DNA of 22,566 bases, from assembly GCA_004151065.3 (NCBI GenBank), contig NWUY0300052565.1:35159-57724 (forward strand), given 5' to 3'. The number at the start of each line of letters is the position of its first letter. The stretch's first letter is position 1. The notes under the pieces were generated by a model. It saw only the letters and a program-made list of their open reading frames with translations, was not told where the DNA came from and did not search any database. This document shows, piece by piece, positions 9,555-18,998 of the stretch. This stretch comes from Larix sibirica. Its lineage: Eukaryota > Streptophyta > Pinopsida > Pinales > Pinaceae. Both the position numbers and the translations under genes were made by a program.

Positions 9555-10264
9555 CCATTTATGTTATATATGTAGATTTTTAAACTTTTATATATATATG
9601 AATGATATTTTGATATATAAATACACACTTTGTTTAGTTATTTATGTTTATATCAATTTCATCACTCATATAAATATGAAATTAGATTTGCTGATATTAA
9701 TCGATGGCCTGTTGAACCAGTACGTGAAACTAGTGCCTTTAACCAACTCAAAATCTTTAACCATTCTAAATAAGTTTATATAAGTTTTTTCAACCAAAAT
9801 TCGTGAAGGCTTCAAGGACAAGTTAGTTGAACCCTAACTCTTTTTTTTTCATTTCTACTACCAATTTGGTGTGTAATGAGTATGGTATTGTTCTCATCAT
9901 TCAAAAACCACTTTAAGGAAACTACAATTTTATTTATTAAACTATGGTTTTAATAGGTTAAACTTAGGTTAAACTTGGTGGCTTGCTTGGTGGTTTATAT
10001 CTATGTTTTCATATTTTTTCATACTTTTAAAATATGGTTATAGTTTTTCAATAATTTTGAAAATCTATTAAACTTGATAGTTTTTTACGAGGAAATGTTT
10101 TATTATATTAACTCTTTTATGGTGTTCCATTTATGGTGTTCTATTACATAATTAGAGGAAACTGCTAGTTCTAATTTGTGATAACTTTACATCCATCAAT
10201 CTAGACACTAGTGATTTCCTTTCTAATAGTGTAAAAGTGGTCTATTGATTAGGAGGATGGAATG
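9555..10264. other. AT-rich intergenic stretch, no gene seen
   Basis: No family, RNA gene or defined repeat was found on either strand, apart from short direct repeats such as TAGGTTAAACTTAGGTTAAACTT at about 9955-9976 and GGTGTTC(C/T)ATT pairs at about 10121-10144. Confidence 0.5.
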
Positions 10265-11501
10265 CCTTGAAATCAATGTTTTCAACCTTTTGGTTGGATA
10301 GAGCAAAGGATGTAGGAATGATACCCTTCTTTATAACCTAACACCAACAATTATTAGCCTTTTACCTTCATAGATGAATCCAATAGGCCTACTGTGTAAA
10401 TGAAAGCGAAGTATCTAAAACTTAAATTTTAATTTTAAAGCTATGACCAAAATGATTATAAACAATGGATTGATTTGAATTTTTTATAAATGTGCCAAGT
10501 AAAACTCATATACACAATAGTTAAGGGGAAAATGAATAAATACACACGTAATAGATTTTGAATCAAATAAAAAATGGAAAAGACTTTATGTCCATTTTGA
10601 AAATAAAATTAACATCAATTTATAGAGAAATTTAAAGGCTAACAATTGGACCACATGGATGCTACAACTTAAAGAAGAATACTTTTAATAACAACATCCT
10701 TCATTACAAGAGAAACAAATCCCAACAGTTTTCTACAGGCTCTATGAAATCTTGGATCAAGAATTGTCCCTAACACAAAGACTAACATTTTCAAGGCCGC
10801 TTAGGTAAGGTGAGAGTCAAAGAAGCACGAACGTCTGAATCGATAAGACTGCAACATGTTGTAGATATATTAGGATGTTGCTATTACTTTTGCAAATCAA
10901 CTGACTAGTAAAAATAAGTTAATTAGATGACCACTTTCTAGCATGACGACTGGGCAATAAGATTTACCCTTTAACTCAATAATAGGATCAAACCCTCAAA
11001 CCTTTCACCCAATAGGAACTCCTGCTATCTTGAAAACTATTAGACTTGATTTATAATTGTATGAAATGAAATAAGTGATTATAAACTCAAATAAAATCAA
11101 TGTTTTGCATACCCTCACTAGTAAGACTAACCTCCTTCCTCAAGAGTTTCAATGTCTTTATAAAGCAAGTAACCACGGAGTTACTAATGGTTTCACATTT
11201 GCTTGACACATAGTGCAACATAAAACACACCATAACATATTAAAATAACTTCTATTTTTACATATCTTAAACTTAGGGAAACAAAATGCAACACCCCTGT
11301 TCCTCCAGTTTTGTAATGAAAGTAAAGGTTTACGTTGTGATAATTAATATTAATATCAAATAACTTCGATTGTGGTTGAAGGGGACGCTAAAAAGTAGGA
11401 GGCTATGAACCCATAAGAGGAAAATGATGAGGGTGAACCTGTAAAACCTACGGGTCCTAACTTATGCTGGCCAATGTGTTTAAAACCTTAGTTGGACCCT
11501 T
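10265..11501 (+). repeat. 1,237-bp direct duplication, copy 1
   Basis: This block matches 11546-12782 at a constant offset of 1,281 bases. I saw about five substitutions and no net indel, so identity is above 99.5 percent. Examples of differences are GGATAG against GGCTAG near the start, and CATCC against CTTCC at about 10696. The content is non-coding with stops in all frames and no transposon motif that I recognise. The copy ends at the base before N 11502. Identity this high in a window full of ancient decay points to a very recent event or to an assembly duplicate. Confidence 0.95.
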
Positions 11502-11502
11502 N
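11502..11502. other. Assembly gap (N) at the junction of the duplication
   Basis: The N is placed exactly at the right edge of duplication copy 1. The sequence after it starts within the repeat family again. Confidence 0.9.
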
Positions 11503-11608
11503 TTGGTTGGCTAGAGCAAAGGATGTAGGAATGATACCCTCCATCCCTTGAAATCAATGTTTTCAACCTCTTGGTTGGCTAGAGCAAAGGATGTAGGAAT
11601 GATACCCT
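11503..11608 (+). repeat. 68-bp tandem unit, 1.6 copies, at the left edge of duplication copy 2
   Basis: The 38 bases at 11503-11540, starting TTGGTTGGCTAGAGCAAAGG, recur exactly at 11571-11608. That gives a period of 68 bases. A near match with GGATAG occurs at about 10290 in copy 1. A short tandem array may therefore exist here, which would make this spot hard to assemble. Confidence 0.85.
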
Positions 11609-12782
11609 TCTTTATAACCTAACACCAACAATTATTAGCCTTTTACCTTCATAGATGAATCCAATAGGCCTACTGTGTAAATGAAAGCGAAGTATCTAAA
11701 ACTTAAATTTTAATTTTAAAGCTATGACCAAAATGATTATAAACAATGGATTGATTTGAATTTTTTATAAATGTGCCAAGTAAAACTCATATACACAATA
11801 GTTAAGGGGAAAATGAATAAATACACACGTAATAGATTTTGAATCAAATAAAAAATGGAAAAGACTTTATGTCCATTTTGAAAATAAAATTAACATCAAT
11901 TTATAGAGAAATTTAAAGGCTAACAATTGGACCACATGGATGCTACAACTTAAGAAAGAATACTTTTAATAACAACTTCCTTCATTACAAGAGAAACAAA
12001 TCCCAACAGTTTTCTACAGGCTCTATGAAATCTTGGATCAAGAATTGTCCCTAACACAAAGACTAACATTTTCAAGGCCGCTTAGGTAAGGTGAGAGTCA
12101 AAGAAGCACGAACGTCTGAATCGATAAGACTGCAACATGTTGTAGATATATTAGGATGTTGCTATTACTTTTGCAAATCAACTGACTAGTAAAAATAAGT
12201 TAATTAGATGACCACTTTCTAGCATGACGACTGGGCAATAAGATTTACCCTTTAACTCAATAATAGGATCAAACCCTCAAACCTTTCACCCAATAGGAAC
12301 TCCTGCTATCTTGAAAACTATTAGACTTGATTTATAATTGTATGAAATGAAATAAGTGATTATAAACTCAAATAAAATCAATGTTTTGCATACCCTCACT
12401 AGTAAGACTAACCTCCTTCCTCAAGAGTTTCAATGTCTTTATAAAGCAAGTAACCACGGAGTTACTAATGGTTTCACATTTGCTTGACACATAGTGCAAC
12501 ATAAAACACACCATAACATATTAAAATAACTTCTATTTTTACATATCTTAAACTTAGGGAAACAAAATGCAACACCCCTGTTCCTCCAGTTTTGTAATGA
12601 AAGTAAAGGTTTACGTTGTGATAATTAATATTAATATCAAATAACTTCGATTGTGGTTGAAGGGGACGCTAAAAAGTAGGAGGCTATGAACCCATAAGAG
12701 GAAAATGATGAGGGTGAACCTGTAAAACCTACGGGTCCTAACTTATGCTGGCCAATGTGTTTAAAACCTTAGTTGGACCCTT
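11546..12782 (+). repeat. 1,237-bp direct duplication, copy 2
   Basis: This is the second copy of the block at 10265-11501, with the same length and offset throughout. Beyond its right edge (TTATTTAGGTTAATTAATT) the sequence is unique. As in copy 1, I find no gene in it. Confidence 0.95.
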
Positions 12783-13097
12783 ATTTAGGTTAATTAATTA
12801 TTTTATTAAAACCTAAGTTAAGGACTTTAATTTAATGAGTTTCATGTTTTGATGGGATGGAGGTCATATTGAGTGGGATAGGTGGTTAATGGAGGGAGGC
12901 ATGTGGTTCCTATCCTCGATGCCTCAAATAGATCATTATCCTTGTTGATACGACCATTCCAGTCTACCATTGAGGGGTTTTATTGATTCTGTATGGCTTG
13001 TATTAGGTACTCTATGAATCTGATCAACATCTAATTACTGAGACTTAGGAGTGAAATCAACATGCACTTGCCAAACACATGATGAAATTGTTGGTTG
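12783..13097. other. No gene seen
   Basis: This is short unique sequence between the duplication and the first tandem array. No open frame of note and no repeat structure is visible. Confidence 0.5.
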
Positions 13098-13243
13098 TAA
13101 GAGTTGTTGATTCCTTTCCCAGTCTAGCCTTGGAACTCTAGAAGAATGGTGAAATTCTTGAGGGATTGTGTAAGAGTTATTGATTCCCTATCTAGTCTAG
13201 CCCTGGAAATTTGGAAGAAGGGTGAAATTCTTGAGGGATTGCA
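13098..13243 (+). repeat. 73-bp tandem duplication, two units
   Basis: Units 13098-13170 and 13171-13243 are each 73 bases. They start TAAGAGTT(G/A)TTGATTCC and both contain GGTGAAATTCTTGAGGGATT. They differ at roughly ten positions, so the duplication is not recent. The preceding GATGAAATTGTTGG may be the edge of a third, decayed unit. Confidence 0.85.
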
Positions 13244-13523
13244 TAGGAAGAGAATGAATTTTTCCTACTTGCATTGGACATAATGAGTTGGGGGATGAAT
13301 GGTTGATCGTTGTATGTGATATTGTAGCTCACTTGTCTTAACTCTGTAGCTAGGTTGGGTGTGAGATGTTCAGAGTTGATCTATGGAGTTTTCCTCTTAT
13401 GGTTTTATAGCCCTGGCATGGTGGTGGTAGTCTTGATGAAAGATTGAAGAGCAATTTTTTCCTAAGGTTGGGAGGAGCATCCCTCACCCATAGCCGGTTT
13501 CTTCTTTTCAGATCTCAGAGGAG

Positions 13524-13635
13524 TTTTTACTCTAATTCTGTGGTTCATATAAATTTTTACTCTAATCATGTGGTTTAGATGAATTCTTACTATAATCTCG
13601 TGGTTTAGATGAATGTCTACTCTAATCATGTGGTT
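13524..13635 (+). repeat. 30-bp tandem array, 3.7 units
   Basis: Units start at 13524, 13554, 13584 and 13614, exactly 30 bases apart. The consensus core is TACTCTAATCATGTGGTTTA followed by GATGAA. Because 30 is a multiple of three, the minus strand holds an open frame (13462-13659) with a ten-residue repeat around NHxIRVxIxL. That frame is a by-product of the array rather than evidence of a gene. Confidence 0.9.
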
Positions 13636-13794
13636 GCAATTGTATGGTAAATGAATCAATTTATAAATTTGGTAATGTTTAAATTGTTGTAGAAATAGAT
13701 AATCTAGGTTTTTATAATACCTTGGTCAATCATCGAGATAGCTACGCTTTGTTTCCATTTCCCTATTTATTATATTTTTACTGAGAAATCTAAA

Positions 13795-14176
13795 CTTAGG
13801 GAATCATGAGACAATAGATACCTATGTTTTAATGAAATCGATGGGAGTTTGACAAGTAGTACAACCCATAAAATCATGGGTCAACTAATACCACCATTTT
13901 TATTATGATTGTTGGGATTTTGATGATCATTAGAACCTAGAAAATCGTGGTTCAATGAATATCTCTATTTTTTAATGAGTCTACTAAGTGTTTTTATGAG
14001 AAGTTTAGTATGAAAATCGTGGGTTGTTGAAAGTATTTGTTTTAAATGAATTGGCTGAGCATTCTAAGAATAAATCAACTATGAAAAACGTGGGTTGATG
14101 ATTACCCTTGTTTTTTAATGTTTTTATTGTGCAATTGATGGTCAATTCATCCCATAAAATCATTATTCAAATTTGC
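13795..14176 (+). repeat. Degenerate tandem array with about 71-bp period, five to six units
   Basis: A core reading AAAATCGTGGGTT (variants GAATCATGAG, AAATCATGGG, AAAAACGTGGG, AAATCATTAT) recurs. Its central C lies at 13805, 13875, 13946, 14018, 14089 and 14161, giving spacings of 70, 71, 72, 71 and 72. Between cores each unit carries a TTTTTTAATG-like T-rich segment and a variable part. Units are strongly diverged from each other, so the array is old. A weaker core at about 13734 (AATCATCGAG) may be one more unit. Confidence 0.75.
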
Positions 14177-14180
14177 AAAC

Positions 14181-15150
14181 ATTTTCCCTTTCTTTTTTAG
14201 CTCTATAAATTCCTAGATTGGATGTTTTATTGCAATTCATTCAAATTTGGAAAATAAGGAGCATTGCTCTCTCTGTCCTCATTATTTTGTTATAAATATA
14301 CAAATTGTGCATATGCTTGTGCTTCTTATAGTTGCTTTACATATATATTAAGAGATCTAGTTGTCTTGTCCCGAGTTCCTGTTGATATTCCTTTGCTTTA
14401 TAAAATTGTTTGTTTCCCATATTCATATTTGTGGTTCACCATGCATTTTTGGACATGCATACCATGACTATCTTTCCGTAATGATTGTCTACCACATTAC
14501 ATCTACGTTTTTTGTCCCCTTTTATTTTCTTGTGAAGTAGTTTATCTACTGTGAATTCGTATTTTGTCCTCTTCATCTACTGTAGTAATACCCATTGGCG
14601 TCTAAAATATTCACGGGACAAAGAATTTATAGAATATATAAGACACATTGAAAGATTGAATCCAATGTGCTACATGTAGGAAGTTAATTTATACTCTCTT
14701 TTTAGGAATGCTTATTTTAAATGAATCCTAGTTAGGTTACTTTATAACAATTCCTATGACTAAGCTTGTATTTACCTAAAACATTATCTCGTTGGTTTTT
14801 TTAACAAGCTTCTCGGTGTACTTGCTATATGGCATTGGCAAGTTGGTCTGCATATTTATACTATCTAGGTTGAATATCATATTTTTTTCACTTGATAGTC
14901 TAGTTGTTGCAGAGGTATGCCGAGCAAACAATGTATTCTCTTTTCCCTAAAGCATCTCAAGTTAGATACACTGTATGGAAGGATTCAAAGAACATGATGA
15001 GAGTGGATTGAGTTTAGCAAATCAACAATGCTACAATTCCTAAGCTTTTCTCTTGAAGGAAGCATAATTTTGTTACTTTTTTATGATTAGTGCACTTAAT
15101 GTGGGTACTAGGGATACCACACACAAATGCAACATATGAACAAACGACTA
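14181..15150. other. No gene seen
   Basis: AT-rich unique sequence. The plus-strand open frame at 14264-14467 is hydrophobic and Cys/Tyr-rich because of base composition. It has no neighbours, motif or start context that would support a gene. Confidence 0.5.
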
Positions 15151-15151
15151 A

Positions 15152-15310
15152 CTAAATCAAAGTCCCCCTCCTTGTCACTCCCATTTTACCAAGTTGGGAA
15201 TATAACCCAATGCCTACAAAAAAATCCTTATAGCTCCCTTTTATTTCATTCACAAACTCATAGTCCTCGAAATCATCAAAGTGCATCACTCTATGATTCA
15301 TAAAGTGCAT
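15152..15310 (-). other. Short open frame, possibly a further piece of the unrecognised broken gene
   Basis: The minus strand is open for 52 codons from ATG at 15310 to TAG at 15154-15152. The composition is balanced and not repeat-like, including VMHFDDFEDYEFVNEIKGSY and IGLYSQLGKMG. It lies about 190 bases beyond the end of the broken gene at 15497-16230, on the same strand. It could be a later exon or a decayed continuation. No splice site was identified with confidence and no family is recognised. Confidence 0.2.
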
Positions 15311-15496
15311 AGTATTATTATCAACAACTCACACCATTTAATATATGCACAATAATTTAAACCATTTTAAACCATAATCAAGATATAACTTTCCTTTCAA
15401 AATAACTTCAAAACCAAAGTTTGGTAATGTCAAATAAAAGTTAAACATACATAGTACATAAAACTTCACCTTTGGTGCACTCAAACTCATATCTAA

Positions 15497-16230
15497 TCAA
15501 AACATATTACAACCAATTGAAATAGTATCCTTGTAGATATTTAAAATTGAATCCAATTGTTCATAAAATTTCAGGATGTAAGTCAAATAATTAAGTGTGG
15601 GCTGAGGTTGTGGTGACCTCATGCTCACAATAGTTTCCTCCAATAATTTAATTTGTTCATGCATCTTGCACACAGAGGATTATGCCTTCATGCAAGTATC
15701 TTCTTCAATTCCTATCTTTTATATTTACCTTTTCCACACTGTAATTTCTAGTATTGGGGGTATTTAGAGCTAATTGGAGAAGGGGATTTTTCATTTTTAT
15801 CATGAATAGGGGAGTGAGAGTTATTTCTAGAGGATGTTGGCCTAATTGGATATTGAGGAGGTTGTTGGGGAAACATGATTTCCAACCAGTATGGATTGCA
15901 GGTGGCGGTGGTGGTGGAGGTGGAGGTGGAGGTGGAGGTGGAGGGGGGAATTCCAGCCATCATTTTGGACAGGGGGTCATTTTGAATGTCCACTGTGCTG
16001 GGGTGTGGATAAAGTTCTGGTTTTCCACGAGGAGAAGTGGGTTGAAAAATATGAGGAGGACTACCAAGGAATAAATGGTCGGTTTTTGCAAGTTGGGTGA
16101 ACTCCTCAAAATCAACATTAAAATGGACTGTAAACCTTATCTTCTTCATCCTACCATCTTGCCACAAATTGTGCCTCCTATTTCACCTACCACTGCTTGG
16201 TTGCCTTGAGCCTCTGCTGAAGAAGCTCAT
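15497..16230 (-). pseudogene. Unrecognised broken protein-coding relict with Ser/Thr-Pro-rich middle and possible coiled coil
   Basis: Reading the minus strand from ATG 16230-16228, the frame gives an Arg/Ser-rich start (MSFFSRGSRQPSSGR), a TGA, and then an open part of 139 codons (16167-15748). That part includes FTVHFNVDFEEFTQLAKTDH, a Pro-rich segment, a Ser-Thr repeat, PQQPPQYPIRP and many Ser-Pro pairs. The frame then stops, but a neighbouring frame carries on with PPILEITVWK, and further down MHEQIKLLEETIVSM and PQPTLNYLTYILKFYEQLDS to TGA at 15499-15497. The switch falls at a run of five C (about 15755-15759), so one indel there would join the two. I do not recognise the family. A leucine-bearing coiled-coil segment after a disordered region resembles plant transposon accessory or DNA-binding proteins only in general style. 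It is isolated between transposons. Confidence 0.4.
15901..15948 (+). repeat. (GGTGGA)n microsatellite
   Basis: The run consists of GGT, GGC and GGA triplets, mostly as GGTGGA hexamers. On the minus strand it codes for the Ser-Thr repeat of the broken gene. On the plus strand it gives a poly-Gly or Trp-Arg repeat in two shadow frames that I reject. A G-rich run of this kind could fold as a G-quadruplex, an inference from composition only. Confidence 0.85.
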
Positions 16231-16689
16231 CTAGGGGCACAAAACAAAGTGGATAAATCCTTAAATATCAGTGCAGAGAAAGTATTCAAATTCTTTCTCA
16301 TTGCACTCATTTGAGAAGAACAACCATAAACAAATACCATATTACATTAGTTTGAGCAACAATATTCCATACTGAGGACAAAGTCATGAAACAAGGCATG
16401 GACAATAGGTAAACAAATACTGAGGGAAGATAGGGTTGTATCTAACCATGGAAGATGAGCTGCACAAAGTCACAATAAGCTTCATATAATCTGTGTATTA
16501 CAATTGCCGATCCCAAACAATAGTTCATAATAGAACAAGAATATTTGCTTGGAAATGATGTGTAGATATAATTATGGTAGGTATGATGATGTAATTGAGA
16601 CGTTTATTTTATTTTCATAGAACGATTACATACGCCATGGCTCAGTATTATCACTTTGAAATATATTTATCGAAAAATAGACAATGACA
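16231..16689. other. No gene seen
   Basis: Unique AT-rich sequence between the broken gene and the copia-like LTR edge, with no motif on either strand. Confidence 0.5.
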
Positions 16690-16892
16690 GGGAGTATTGT
16701 GTGTTAGAGGTAGTAATCTCTGAGATAATTTGTGTTAGTTGCATTCTATTATTCAGTTTCAGGATCAGTTAGCTCGTATTGGCTTGAACAGTCAAAGCAT
16801 GTAAAATATATATTATTGTGGAATAATAGTTTAGTATTTTAGCCTTTTTGTGATTTGAAACTCTTTTGTTTGTCTCTTCCCATATTTGAACA
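16690..16892 (+). repeat. Copia-like LTR, tentative
   Basis: AGGGAGTATTG at 16690-16700 resembles a polypurine tract. It is followed by TGTGTTAGAGG, which would start an LTR with TG. About 190 bases later TTTGAACA (ending 16892) precedes the primer site with CA at its end. A TATA-like AAAATATATATTATTG lies near 16805. No matching LTR copy is present in the window, and no copia protein could be read before it. The edges are therefore guesses. Confidence 0.3.
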
Positions 16893-16906
16893 TGGTATCA
16901 GGATGG
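16893..16906 (+). other. Copia-like primer-binding site (initiator tRNA-Met)
   Basis: TGGTATCAGGATGG carries the TGGTATCAG core of the Ty1/copia primer site. Its last bases differ from the usual TGGTATCAGAGCCA. The preceding TTTGAACA fits an LTR end. It probably marks the start of a copia internal region running to the right. Confidence 0.45.
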
Positions 16907-17467
16907 TAGGTTGATCCAAAGAGGGATTAAACCCTATCTAGCCTCTTCAAAGATTAGAGAGAAGTTTGAGAAGTCTACAACAAGGTCCTGTTGAAGCAGG
17001 AGCATATTTGTTTGGATAGCTGACATTGAGCCATTCATTGGACAACATTCCAGCATAGAAGCCACCAATCATTGGTTGGATCAGTTGTTGATAGAAGATC
17101 CTGTTGAAGAAAGAATTCGGGTTGTGCCATTTGTAAGAAACGTTTGGTGTGAAGAAAGAAAAGTCTATTGCAGCCGTTAAGAGGAAGCTTGCTGCCAACA
17201 AAAAGGAAGACTAGTGATCTGCAACTTTGTGTATACATAATCCATCAAAAGGAATTCAAGATCATTGTTCGTGGTAAGAAAATATTTGCAAAGATAACCA
17301 CTGAAGAAACATAACCGTGCACCGTAAGGAGAAAGAGGTGAGTAGTCAATCCACTAAGCATATTTTGCGTTAAAAAAAGGACTAAAGAGATCCACAATGA
17401 TTTGAAATCGCCTTACTATGCAAAAGAATAGTCTTGTGAACAATTTGTTTGAAGAAGATGTGCTCTC
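16907..17467 (+). other. Possible copia leader/gag remnant, nothing readable
   Basis: The sequence after the primer site is purine-rich and could have been gag. I can only read disconnected short frames, such as one with KSTTRSC and IADIEPFIGQHS, none matching a known gag motif. It ends where the minus-strand LINE B poly(A) run begins at 17468, which suggests that the LINE inserted into this older element. Confidence 0.3.
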
Positions 17468-17473
17468 TTTTTT

Positions 17474-17966
17474 CACACAAAGAAAATAGCATACTATTAA
17501 TAGAGTTAAATAGTATCAACGGTTACATATATTAAGGCTACATCCAGCCTTCAATTTGAAATCGGATACCGAGCATTACCATAGACCAAAAGGATAACTC
17601 CAAAAATAAAACAGACTCCCAACAGAGACGCAAGAGTCCCAATAATAGCATCAAAATACTCCCAGAAAGAATAAGTCTGGAGTACAACATCTGGAAATAA
17701 AACAACAACCCGCCCAACCAAAAGTATTAAGTCTCAAAGAGCATAAACAGAGCTTAACAACATCACAGCCCACCCAGCCAATAGAACAAAATGTGCTGAA
17801 AAAACATAATAACAAGAGCATAAACAAATCTCTACATTCAGAGAGCCACGATCCGAGAACCAATAAAATAAGGAAACCAAGCAGAAGTTGGCCACCCGAC
17901 CCAAAATATATAAGTAAATAATATGTAAGTAAATATATAAGCCACAAAATGATATATGGACAAAAA
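17474..17966 (-). other. LINE B 3' UTR
   Basis: After the RNase H stop the minus strand becomes rich in T and G, ending in TATTAATAGTATGC, ATTTTCTTTGTG and the poly(A) run. Two overlapping frames here look hydrophobic (for instance the 136-codon frame at 17651-18061), but T-rich sequence always gives Phe, Leu, Ile and Val. I found no homology signature and take it as untranslated. Confidence 0.6.
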
Positions 17967-18566
17967 CTAGAGTAAATAATGACCCAATGAACCATCAGCA
18001 AGCAAAGAGTCAGACGACCAGTCCTCCCAAAAAATGATGCCCAGTGTAATATAAAGAGCATGCTTTGATAGTGTATCGGCTAGTTGATTTGAGGCACAGA
18101 GCACATGGTGAAAAGAGATATAATCAAAAAGATCAATAAGTGAGCGCGTCTCCTGAATCCAGTGTGTAAGCAACAACACATTTAAGGAACTCGAACCCAT
18201 TTCCCATGCAATCATAACCTTCGAGTCTCCCCACGCATGCAAACTGGAAATCTCCTTTGAACAAGCAAATCGGAGGAGCATCCATAAAGCAAGAAGCTCA
18301 CTGCATGACTTCGTGCCCACCCACAAGTTCATCCACAACTTGAACATTCTGTTTTCACTGATATACAGAACAACACCAATCCCACTAATGGCACCGCCAT
18401 GTTGGGAGGCCCCATCAAAAAAACCATAGGGGTAATTGAAATGTAAAGGGGCAACAATTTTAGGTCGAGAGCCCAATATGGAAGAGCCCAGTGAATTGTA
18501 GTCCATAAAGGCAACAAGTGCCCTGCTAGTCATGGCCACCACATTGGCCACCACCCTATCAAAAAT
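17967..18566 (-). pseudogene. LINE B RNase H domain, active-site residues all present
   Basis: The frame is open for 195 codons. Motifs in order are FFDGASQHGG (Asp about residue 47), SCSELLALWMLL (Glu 86), HAWGDSKVMIAWEMG (Asp 110) and CASNQLADTLSKHAL (Asp 160). These are the four acidic residues of the plant-type RNase H (RVT_3) family, and none is lost. The domain would remove the RNA strand after reverse transcription. It is in the same frame as the zinc-binding region upstream and separated from it only by TGA at 18569-18567, so the two were one protein. The reported start is a GTG inside this longer frame and not a true start. The domain has no start or promoter of its own, so it is unlikely to be expressed as a separate protein. 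Confidence 0.85.
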
Positions 18567-18998
18567 TCACGCGTTATGTGCATGCCACACTTCCCAAAAA
18601 ACAAAGCATGGGAGTGCCTTCCAATCCTTATGAAAACGACCCCATTGATATAGGTCGTCCTCCAGGCGACCGGAACTCCAATGAAGTTGACGTCCACATA
18701 AATTGCAAATCACCAACCATAAAATTTTAACCACCAAACAACTAACAAAAAGATGTTCAACAGTTTCCTCCCGAGAAAAACATAATTGACAACGGCCCAG
18801 GCCACAGAAACACCTACGACAAAGATTGTCCCATGTTAGGACATTGTTATGTAAGACAAGCCAAGTGAAACATTTCAGCTTAAGTGGCATTAGAAAGTTC
18901 CAAATCTTGGTAAATTACCACTTTACCTGCGAGTTTCCAAAAATAACCAAAGAGTCATATGCTAATTTGGCCGTAGCCACCCCACTGGAGACATTCCA
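18567..18998 (-). pseudogene. LINE B zf-RVT zinc-binding region
   Basis: This is the reverse-transcriptase-associated zinc-binding region of plant LINEs, seen as KLKCFTWLVLHNNVLTWDNL and then CQLCFSREETVEHLFVSC. The likely metal ligands are Cys34, Cys37, His46 and Cys51 of the 107-codon open part (18890-18567). Upstream, the frame reads TAKLAYDSLVIFGN and is broken by TAA at 18917-18915, where LINE C has a Trp codon. It ends at TGA 18569-18567, most simply a decayed CGA Arg codon. The region lies between the reverse transcriptase C-terminus and RNase H, as usual in this family. Confidence 0.8.

Noticed and set aside
9490-9783. Open frame rich in Ile and Tyr around the AT repeat
   Set aside because: It is produced by the AT microsatellite and passes through an N. 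There is no protein-like content.
13462-13659. Minus-strand frame with a ten-residue repeat (NHxIRV pattern)
   Set aside because: It results from the 30-bp tandem array, whose length is divisible by three, and has no support outside it.
13524-14176. CRISPR-like array
   Set aside because: The repeats are contiguous or strongly diverged, with no conserved repeat and unique spacers of constant length. The surroundings are plant nuclear transposons.
15754-16100. Two plus-strand open frames with poly-Gly and Trp-Arg repeats
   Set aside because: Both are made by the GGTGGA microsatellite and lie antisense to the more protein-like minus-strand relict.
16947-17238. Two overlapping minus-strand frames of 84 and 67 codons
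   Set aside because: They overlap each other in different frames, show no motif, and are antisense to a probable copia leader or gag remnant.
17651-18061. Minus-strand 136-codon hydrophobic frame resembling a membrane protein
   Set aside because: It overlaps the RNase H coding frame and the T/G-rich LINE 3' UTR. The hydrophobicity follows from T-rich codons.
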